Shown here in pieces: positions 1-5,341 of a stretch of 11,256 nt of DNA. Position numbers and translations under genes: made by a program. A model generated the notes under the pieces. It was given only the letters and a program-made list of their open reading frames with translations, made no database searches and had not been told where the DNA came from. The stretch's first letter is position 1; each line of letters starts with the position of its first letter. The DNA is from Bacteroidales bacterium (GTDB lineage Bacteria; Bacteroidota; Bacteroidia; Bacteroidales; Muribaculaceae): positions 1-11,256 of the forward strand of contig SFLG01000063.1 of NCBI GenBank assembly GCA_004553485.1, written 5' to 3'.

Positions 1-900
1 CCCTACGGCCTGCCATTCGCTGACGCCTCCAACCCCACCGCCAACCGCCGCAAATACGGCGCCAAGGAGCTGACCCCCGACCTCGGCCTCAACGCCTACG
101 ACTTCGAGGCCCGCACGCTCACCCCCGCCTTCCCCGCCTTCGCCCAGCCCGACCCACTCGCATCATTAGCGCCAAACCTTACTACATATCGCTACGGATT
201 CTGCAATCCTGTAAATTTCACGGATCCACACGGCTTGTTTGAGATGGAAAGGGAAGCCTTGGAAGAAGCGAGAAAATATAATAACGCTCCCGTTCAACAA
301 GACAGGAACAGCGGTCAATGGTATATATGCCTGAACGAAGCCGGCGATGATGCCTATACCACAGGCTATGTCTTATATAGATATTTTGGGCCCAATAACC
401 CTTATGCAAATACCGGCAGTAATGCCACACAAAGTAATACGTCAGAAGATAACACATCACAAAGCAAGAATGCCGCATCTCAGGATAATAATACGCTTCA
501 AAACTTTGTTACCGGCATTTCAGCTTATGGAATTGCAAATGGTGTTAAACAAACGCTTATCGAACAAGCAGCACAATCAGCGCTAAAAGGTTCGACAAAC
601 GAAGGCCTAAGAAGTACATCAGTCGTTACCAAAGCGATGGGCAATGATATTGGCCGTTACTTTAAATATGTGAAAAGAACGGGTTATGCTGGCGCAGGGA
701 TTACAATTGGTATAAATCTTTATTATATTTTTAACGATAACAGAAATGGAGTCATTGATTGGAGAGTTAAGGCAAAAGCGGCATTAGACATTATTATGAC
801 TGGCGTAGGTTTTGTGGGACCAATTGGTTTTGGTTTAAGTGCTACATATTTTTTGTTTGATACAATTATGGGAGACCGCATTTGGAATATTCCCGAATAG
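1..900 (+). CDS. RHS-family polymorphic toxin, C-terminal part with variable tip (5' end outside window)
   Basis: The frame is open from base 1 to TAG at 898-900, giving 299 visible codons; the start lies upstream. Codons 1-78 are the end of an RHS repeat-associated core: PYGLPF, then RRKYGAKEL, then QPDPLA, ending in NFTDPHG, the family's conserved junction before the variable toxin tip. The core is GC-rich (about 65% by eye) and the tip from codon 79 on is AT-rich, as is usual for exchangeable tips. The tip has a charged start, a low-complexity Asn/Ser/Gln/Thr stretch (about 136-164), then hydrophobic Gly-rich segments at about 228-244 and 260-288 with the motif GFVGPIGFG. I see no nuclease, deaminase or peptidase motif. 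The hydrophobic C-terminus and the neighbouring membrane protein suggest a membrane-acting, perhaps pore-forming, toxin; that is inference. RHS proteins are normally delivered by type VI secretion or another export route. None is visible here. Confidence 0.85.
   Translation, partial: PYGLPFADASNPTANRRKYGAKELTPDLGLNAYDFEARTLTPAFPAFAQPDPLASLAPNLTTYRYGFCNPVNFTDPHGLFEMEREALEEARKYNNAPVQQDRNSGQWYICLNEAGDDAYTTGYVLYRYFGPNNPYANTGSNATQSNTSEDNTSQSKNAASQDNNTLQNFVTGISAYGIANGVKQTLIEQAAQSALKGSTNEGLRSTSVVTKAMGNDIGRYFKYVKRTGYAGAGITIGINLYYIFNDNRNGVIDWRVKAKAALDIIMTGVGFVGPIGFGLSATYFLFDTIMGDRIWNIPE
31..156 (+). repeat. RHS core direct repeat, copy 1
   Basis: This stretch, encoding NPTANRRKYG to QPDP, is nearly identical to 1682-1798. 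Differences are scattered single bases, mostly synonymous, plus nine extra bases near the end (CCCGCCTTC occurs twice here, at 124-132 and 133-141). Such core repeats provide homology for recombination that swaps toxin tips. Confidence 0.85.
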
Positions 901-957
901 AGTTAATGCTAAATAATTTTCAAATCAGAACATCATAAGTCTCATCGAATTATAAAC

Positions 958-1326
958 ATGAAATTTCTAAAAATCCTCTTTTATAATCTCTATCATTACC
1001 ATATAAAATACGGCCATAAGGATGACCCCGTATACGTGTCATTTTTAACGATTTTATTGTTGTTTTATGTAGACTTGTTTACTCTGGGTGCGGACATAGA
1101 CCGATGGTTTATTACTGATTTAAAATTAATAAATCTGATGACGGCTCTTGCCATCATTTTAACACTGTGTGTAGGTATAACAGGATATTGCATTTTACTA
1201 CTGAAAAAAAGATATGAAACGGTTATTGGAGAAAAGGAATACGGATCCCGGAAATACAAGATTATAACCATTACATTTATCATCGTGTCAATTATATTCG
1301 TTATTGGTTCTATTCTTATTTTGTAA
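958..1326 (+). CDS. Small three-helix membrane protein, putative immunity protein for the upstream RHS tip
   Basis: This 122-residue protein has three hydrophobic segments, at about residues 25-44, 56-82 and 101-122, with a Tyr/His/Lys-rich N-terminus. It starts at ATG 958, 57 bases after the toxin stop on the same strand, and is AT-rich like the tip. A small gene directly behind an RHS tip is normally its cognate immunity gene. The three-helix layout and size resemble immunity proteins of E1-type pore-forming colicins, which sit in the inner membrane and block the channel. The resemblance is in layout only; I recognise no sequence family. It fits the hydrophobic C-terminus of the preceding tip. 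Alternative: an unrelated small membrane protein. Confidence 0.65.
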   Translation: MKFLKILFYNLYHYHIKYGHKDDPVYVSFLTILLLFYVDLFTLGADIDRWFITDLKLINLMTALAIILTLCVGITGYCILLLKKRYETVIGEKEYGSRKYKIITITFIIVSIIFVIGSILIL

Positions 1327-1336
1327 AGGACTACAG

Positions 1337-1438
1337 CTACTCGTATTCTGCAATAATTCTCTGAATAGCAAAAAGGGCTGTTAAAGCATCATCGTGAATC
1401 TCTTTACCACGATTGCAATGCCAATATGTTGAATTATT
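1337..1438 (-). pseudogene. Possible 3' remnant of an unidentified gene
   Basis: On the - strand there are 33 open codons (1438 down to 1340) ending in TAG at 1337-1339 and preceded in frame by a stop. The peptide looks protein-like (YWHCNRGKEIHDDAL, then a run that would form an amphipathic helix ending in IIAEYE). There is no start codon and I do not recognise the family. It sits between the membrane protein and the displaced RHS core, where debris from rearrangement is expected. An open run this short can occur by chance. Confidence 0.2.
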
Positions 1439-1724
1439 TCACTATCTTTACAGTGACTACACGCAATTGCATATGACAGGCAACCATAGACATATCAATC
1501 AGCCGCACACCCTGCGCCGCCGCGACTACCTCGGCCCCTACCTGTTCACAGATAACGAATTCGACCGCTACGAGACTGCCGAGGGCTACATCACCCCCAA
1601 TGACGTCTATCACGCCTACATCCCCGACTATCAGGGCAACATCGTAGGCGTCGTGAACACGAGTTCCGGCATCCTCGAGCAGACCCCACCGTCAACCGCC
1701 GCAAATACGGCGCCAAGGAGCTGA
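1413..1724 (+). pseudogene. Displaced RHS core fragment, upstream half, frameshifted
   Basis: From about 1500 this frame encodes typical Bacteroidetes RHS core: RRDYLGPYLF, then an Asp/Glu-rich stretch, then YHAYIPDYQGNIVGVV and GILEQ. Bases 1413-1499 are AT-rich and do not look like core. After GILEQ (about 1682) the frame leaves the core and stops at 1722-1724. The core resumes in the next frame from 1685. The expected DYYPYGLPF segment, whose PYGLPF part is present in copy 1 at 1-18, is missing. A deletion of some 15 codons that also shifted the frame explains both facts. I infer a truncated, displaced copy of the rhs 3' end rather than a complete gene; no promoter or start was identified. 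Confidence 0.7.
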
Positions 1725-1798
1725 CCCCCGATCTCGGCCTCAACGCCTACGACTTCGAAGCCCGCACCCTCTCCCCCGCCTTCCTCCAGCCCGACCCC
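1682..1798 (+). repeat. RHS core direct repeat, copy 2
   Basis: This is the second copy of the core segment at 31-156. It begins at the deletion junction (GAGCAGACCCCACC) and ends at QPDP. The two copies are about 1.65 kb apart in direct orientation, so recombination between them would delete cassette 1 and fuse the upstream rhs gene in frame to the JAB-type tip. Confidence 0.85.
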
Positions 1799-2443
1799 CT
1801 GACCGAATCCTACTACCCCCTGAGCCCCTACCTCTACTGCGCCGGCAACCCCATCAACTACGTCGACCTAGACGGAAAACGCATATGGTCATTTGACGAA
1901 AATGGCAATATCTCACTAGTCTCGAAAACCGAATGTAATGATGTAGAGAGATTTATATTCGTAGACGCTAATTCTGAACCGGTAAACGATGATAATGGCA
2001 ATCCAATACAAATAGATATTGAAAAGAATTCGGTTATAACCTTCCAAAAATATAGTGAGGGTGTAGATTTTGATGTACTTCAAATACGCGGAGATGAAAA
2101 TGGTACAAATTTATACCATTTCTTGAGTGATATCGTCGGAGAGAGAACACAGATAGAATTTTCACATGTTCAAACTGGAGAAGAAGGAAGTAAGGGTTTA
2201 AATTTCATATCCACCTCGCATCAGGTTAAAGCCGAAGCTTCGATGAGTTCACTTTACATCTCTCAATTGCGAAATGGCTACACTGTGCGTCTTGATTCTC
2301 ATAGTCACCCAGGTGGCTCCGAAGCTTCACACAGTGATAAAGTATATAAAAAGACAATCACAGTTTTATTTCAACAATTAAAAGGTCATGTCCCGAAATT
2401 TAGCATTTATAAAGTTCCCCAAAAGGAGGAATCTTTCTATTGA
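1685..2443 (+). CDS. Orphan RHS tip: core end plus JAB/JAMM-like metallopeptidase toxin domain
   Basis: This frame is open from 1604 but matches RHS core only from 1685 (RRKYGAKEL, then QPDPLTESYYPLSPYLYC, ending in NYVDLDG at about 1876), with TGA at 2441-2443. It has no in-frame ATG or GTG near its beginning; the first plausible start is TTG 2123. The tip has a JAMM-type metal site: Glu (2156-2158) in IEFSHVQTG, then ISTSH, then His-Ser-His (2300-2308) followed by Ser (2327) and Asp (2336). The spacing is H-x-H-x6-S-x2-D; the classical JAMM spacing is x7. This best fits the JAB-like toxin class of RHS and other polymorphic toxins, predicted zinc peptidases or deubiquitinase-like enzymes. 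Because the upstream core is deleted and frameshifted, this is probably a silent cassette that becomes functional only after recombination with an intact rhs gene. Confidence 0.7.
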   Translation, partial: PTVNRRKYGAKELTPDLGLNAYDFEARTLSPAFLQPDPLTESYYPLSPYLYCAGNPINYVDLDGKRIWSFDENGNISLVSKTECNDVERFIFVDANSEPVNDDNGNPIQIDIEKNSVITFQKYSEGVDFDVLQIRGDENGTNLYHFLSDIVGERTQIEFSHVQTGEEGSKGLNFISTSHQVKAEASMSSLYISQLRNGYTVRLDSHSHPGGSEASHSDKVYKKTITVLFQQLKGHVPKFSIYKVPQKEESFY

Positions 2444-3056
2444 TATCTTTGCCGTTGTTTTTATGGCAACTATAATTTGCCCAATTAATTGTTTTTCTAG
2501 GCAAATTACCAAACGGTTAGTAAAAAAGGAGAGCCCTGTATATTTAGCGAATCTTAATAACTGTAAATTGTTAACACAAATAGACTCTATTATAGAATTC
2601 GCCAAAGATTCCTTACCTAATTGTAATTTTGAAAATTTGAAATGGATTAGCATTGTTAGAATTGAAGAACCTAGAGATACTACGTATTATACTTATAAAG
2701 GGAGGCAATATTTCAATACAAAAGATTTTGACGCTAAAGATCAAGATGTAATTAATGTTTTTGAAGGGAAGCGACCTTCTCATGATTTAAGAATTGTGTT
2801 TGGGGGGATACCTTTCCTCGTAAAAAATGAAAAAATATTACAATTTGCAGGAAGGCTGTATGAAATTGAAGATTATGTCTATAATATATTGAAAACCAAA
2901 TACAAATTCAGTAAAGTATCCATTAAAGAAAAATATTGGGACAATATTCCATTGTATGAAGTACCGGCTTTCTCTTTTGTTATAACAAAAGAAGGTATAT
3001 TGAAGGAATTTCAATATGGTAGCACACATACATGGGTTAAACATATATTCGACTAA
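2388..3056 (+). CDS. Putative immunity protein for the JAB-type tip, exported or membrane-anchored
   Basis: This is a 222-residue reading from ATG 2388, overlapping the toxin end by 56 bases. An alternative start is ATG 2463, giving 197 residues. A strong Shine-Dalgarno-like AGGAGG lies at 2424-2429, inside the longer reading, followed by an ATT codon at 2439 that overlaps the toxin stop, so the true start is open. The N-terminus has Lys/Arg, then a hydrophobic stretch ending in Cys residues (FMATIICPINC), resembling a signal peptide and possibly a lipobox. The rest is Lys-, Tyr- and Phe-rich, AT-rich and soluble-looking, with no family I recognise. Its place directly behind a toxin tip, with overlap, is the main argument for an immunity role. 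An exported immunity protein would fit a toxin acting outside the cytoplasm. Confidence 0.55.
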   Translation: MSRNLAFIKFPKRRNLSIDIFAVVFMATIICPINCFSRQITKRLVKKESPVYLANLNNCKLLTQIDSIIEFAKDSLPNCNFENLKWISIVRIEEPRDTTYYTYKGRQYFNTKDFDAKDQDVINVFEGKRPSHDLRIVFGGIPFLVKNEKILQFAGRLYEIEDYVYNILKTKYKFSKVSIKEKYWDNIPLYEVPAFSFVITKEGILKEFQYGSTHTWVKHIFD

Positions 3057-3295
3057 TCAGATATCATCGAAAAAATCGCTGACGCGGTTAACATAAAGAT
3101 GAAAACTACTATTCACCTGTAGGAAAATTCAAGGATTATTATTTAGCGATTGTTCCTAGAAAGCGAGACAGCAACCATTATAAATTCGGGGTATTCTGCA
3201 ATGGCAAATTACTGGATTTTGATGACTATGACGCATTAAGATGGATAAAAGAAAAGGCTAAGAAACCAAACCAGACCGACAGTTGTCCGCAATAA
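3057..3295 (+). pseudogene. Frameshifted remnant of a third cassette gene
   Basis: Two adjoining + frames read as one broken protein. The frame after the preceding stop gives SDIIEKIADAVNIK (3057-3098). From 3098 the next frame gives DENYYSPVGKFK and continues for 65 codons, rich in Lys, Asp and aromatic residues (LLDFDDYDALRWIKEKAKK), to TAA at 3293-3295. Each half lacks a start and the switch falls near an A-rich run at about 3091-3106. I infer a single frameshift in an older immunity- or toxin-type gene. The family is unknown. Confidence 0.45.
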
Positions 3296-3583
3296 ACGTT
3301 ATTTTGGGCTTTTTGTACAACTGGAACCTTTTTTAGGCCCAAAGAGAGCCGGGTGCGAAAACAAGATGTGGCATTGTAAAGACACATCATGCCAGCAGCT
3401 TATCCCGACCACACGGGGCGTACCGTCGACGCCGGCGGGGAGTATGCTTTCACGCATTAAATTGCCGACCGGCGGGGGCAATCGGATGGCGGTGATTCTG
3501 CCCGAGATTATGCCTGAGCTGCTTTAGGCTAAAAGAATGAACGATTTGTGGGCGGGTAGGCGGCTGGGCTCGGGATTTTTGCG
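3296..3583 (+). other. Intergenic stretch of about 290 bases with no convincing gene
   Basis: No open frame here has convincing coding character. A weak inverted repeat TTTGGGC (3303-3309) / GCCCAAA (3337-3343) may end transcripts from the toxin locus. The middle part, about 3350-3525, is GC-rich with short palindromic patches (GTCGAC, GCCGGC, repeated CCGGCGGGG-like runs). It may be a structured RNA, a dispersed repeat or a remnant, but I cannot assign it. Confidence 0.35.
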
Positions 3584-3591
3584 TAACTTTG
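3584..3591 (+). promoter_or_regulatory. Bacteroidetes -7 promoter box for rlmL
   Basis: TAACTTTG matches the Bacteroidetes -7 consensus TAnnTTTG and lies 24 bases before the ATG at 3616. Transcription would start near 3598, leaving a leader of under 20 bases. No TTTG -33 box is present at the usual spacing, so the match is partial. It also argues against a TTG start at 3589, which would lie inside the promoter. Confidence 0.5.
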
Positions 3592-3615
3592 CGACAAAAT
3601 TCAGTTTTTGAAATT

Positions 3616-5211
3616 ATGGAACAGGAAAAGGATATGGCGCCCGCAAGCGAGGACGCGAAGTTTGAAGGTGCCACATTCGCTATGGTGGCCAAAACGATGA
3701 AGGGCCTCGAGGCCGTGCTGGCCGACGAGCTGCGGGCTTTGGGCGCCGCCGACGTTGAACCGGGGCACCGGATGGTGTCGTTCAGGGGCGACAAGGCGAT
3801 GCTCTATAAGGCCAATCTGTGCTGCCGCACAGCCCTGCGCATCCTCAAGCCGTTCTATACGTTCAGCGCCGCTGATGCCGACACGCTCTACGATCGAGTG
3901 AAGATGTTCGACTGGGGGCAGCTGCTCTCGGTTGACAGCACCTTTGCCATCGATGCCGTAGTATACAGCGAAACATTCACCCATTCGCGGTTTGTCACCT
4001 ACCGCGTCAAGGACGCTATCGCCGACTGGTTCCGCGACCATTTCGACGGCAAGCGTCCCGGCGTGCGCCTCGACGGCGCCGACGTGCTCATCAACGTGCA
4101 CATCTCGGGCGACGAGGTGACGCTGAGCCTCGACTCGTCGGGCGAGAGCCTGCACCGCCGCGGCTACCGTGCCGCGCAGACCGAGGCTCCCATCAACGAG
4201 GTGCTTGCCGCCGGAATTATCCTTATGAGCGGCTACCGAGGCGAGTCGGTGTTCCTCGACCCGATGTGCGGCTCGGGCACCTTCGTCATCGAGGCCGCCA
4301 TGATTGCCGCCAACATCAACCCCGGCGTCTACCGCAGGGGCTTTGCCTTCGAGCACTGGCCCGACTTCGACGCCGAACTGTTCGAGAGCCTTTACAACGA
4401 CGACAGCCAGGAGCGCGAGGTTAAATTCCCTATCATCGGCGCCGACATCTCGCCCGCAGCCATCGACATCGCCACCCGCAACGCCAAGGGCGCCGGCGTG
4501 ATGAAATATATCACCTTGCAGACCAAGCCGCTGTCGCAGTGGACCGAGGCCCCGGCCGCCAACGGCGTCATCGTCACCAACCCGCCCTACGGCGAGCGCA
4601 TCTCGGTGCCCGATATGGAAGGGCTGTACACCATGATAGGCTCGACACTCAAGCACGTGTTCACGGGCTGGGAGGCATGGATAATCGGCTACCGCGAAGA
4701 ATATTTCCAGAAAATCGGCCTTGCCCCCAGCGAGAAGGTCAGCCTGCTCAACGGCAGCCTCGACTGCGAGCTGCGCGAGTACGTCATCTTCGAGGGCAAC
4801 AAACGCGACTTCCGCCGCGCCGGCGGCAAGCTCAAGGAGGACAAGCCCGCCCGCGACCGCAAGCCCGGCCGCAAACCGTTTGACGGCGACCGCAAGATGA
4901 CGTTCAAGGACAAGGAGGAGCGCCGCCGCTTCTTCACCGGCAAAGGCAAGGACGACGGCCACAAACCCTTCGGCAAAGATGGTCGCAAGCCCTTCGGCAG
5001 GGACGACCGCCGCAAGCCTTTCGACAAGGATGCCCGCAAGCCCTTTGGCAAACCGTACGAGGAGGCCGTTGAGGAGCCCGAGAGCGAGAACCCGCTGGCA
5101 AAGCGCCGCAACCCCGACGCGCTGAAGATGCTGCAGAACAAGATGCCTTCCCTGGCAAAGAGCGAGGGTCCCATCATGCGTCCCCGCGGCTGGAAACGCA
5201 AAGACAAATAA
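3616..5211 (+). CDS. rlmL: THUMP-domain 23S rRNA (guanine-N2) methyltransferase, RlmL-type, with basic C-terminal tail
   Basis: This 531-residue enzyme is predicted to methylate a guanine of 23S rRNA (G2445 in E. coli) using S-adenosylmethionine in the cytoplasm. An N-terminal ferredoxin-like and THUMP RNA-binding region covers about residues 15-160. The methyltransferase domain has motif I DPMCGSGT (215-222), then GADIS, and the N2-guanine motif NPPYG (322-326), and ends near 396. E. coli RlmKL is a fusion of two enzymes; here only the RlmL half is present, as is usual in Bacteroidetes. Residues 397-531 form a charged, probably disordered tail with repeated KPFGKD-type units (K450, K458, K467, K475; related KPFDGD at 420), likely extra RNA binding. 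ATG 3616 is chosen because the promoter box lies just upstream. The gene stands alone and converges with the LamG/GDPD gene. Confidence 0.88.
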   Translation: MEQEKDMAPASEDAKFEGATFAMVAKTMKGLEAVLADELRALGAADVEPGHRMVSFRGDKAMLYKANLCCRTALRILKPFYTFSAADADTLYDRVKMFDWGQLLSVDSTFAIDAVVYSETFTHSRFVTYRVKDAIADWFRDHFDGKRPGVRLDGADVLINVHISGDEVTLSLDSSGESLHRRGYRAAQTEAPINEVLAAGIILMSGYRGESVFLDPMCGSGTFVIEAAMIAANINPGVYRRGFAFEHWPDFDAELFESLYNDDSQEREVKFPIIGADISPAAIDIATRNAKGAGVMKYITLQTKPLSQWTEAPAANGVIVTNPPYGERISVPDMEGLYTMIGSTLKHVFTGWEAWIIGYREEYFQKIGLAPSEKVSLLNGSLDCELREYVIFEGNKRDFRRAGGKLKEDKPARDRKPGRKPFDGDRKMTFKDKEERRRFFTGKGKDDGHKPFGKDGRKPFGRDDRRKPFDKDARKPFGKPYEEAVEEPESENPLAKRRNPDALKMLQNKMPSLAKSEGPIMRPRGWKRKDK

Positions 5212-5239
5212 GCCGCCCGGCCCAACGCAACGCCATAAC

Positions 5240-5275
5240 ACAACGAGGCGCCCCCGATGAGGGGCGCCTCGTTGT
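5240..5275. terminator. Perfect 15-bp hairpin between convergent genes
   Basis: ACAACGAGGCGCCCC (5240-5254) pairs perfectly with GGGGCGCCTCGTTGT (5261-5275) around a six-base loop CGATGA. It begins 29 bases after the rlmL stop. No clear T-run follows on either strand, but the GC-rich stem and placement fit a bidirectional terminator. Confidence 0.75.
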
Positions 5276-5297
5276 CGTTATGGGATGTCTCGCCTTT

Positions 5298-5334
5298 CCG
5301 CGTCCTGCCGCCGGAGACGGCGGGCAGGACGCGG
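5298..5334 (-). terminator. Terminator hairpin of the LamG/GDPD operon
   Basis: CCGCGTCCTGCCGCC (5298-5312) pairs with 5319-5334 with one bulged G and a six-base loop. It lies just past the - strand stop codon at 5342-5344. No T-run is evident. Together with 5240-5275 it makes two strong stems in the convergent gap. Confidence 0.65.
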
Positions 5335-5341
5335 TAGAGGG

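Noticed and set aside
1677..1724. Programmed ribosomal frameshift in the second RHS core
   Set aside because: No slippery heptamer is seen, and core sequence is missing at the join, which a frameshift would not explain. A deletion is simpler.
3299..3481. 60-codon - strand open frame
   Set aside because: It has no recognisable domain or convincing ribosome site and covers the palindromic intergenic element. I prefer to treat the region as non-coding.
3589..3615. TTG start at 3589 for rlmL
   Set aside because: It lies inside the predicted -7 box, and ATG 3616 in the same frame is just downstream of the expected transcript start.
3601..5241. 546-codon open frame on the - strand opposite rlmL
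   Set aside because: It is a shadow frame caused by GC-rich third positions of rlmL. The product is low-complexity Ala/Val/Leu/Gly/Glu without motifs, and the + strand gene is clear.
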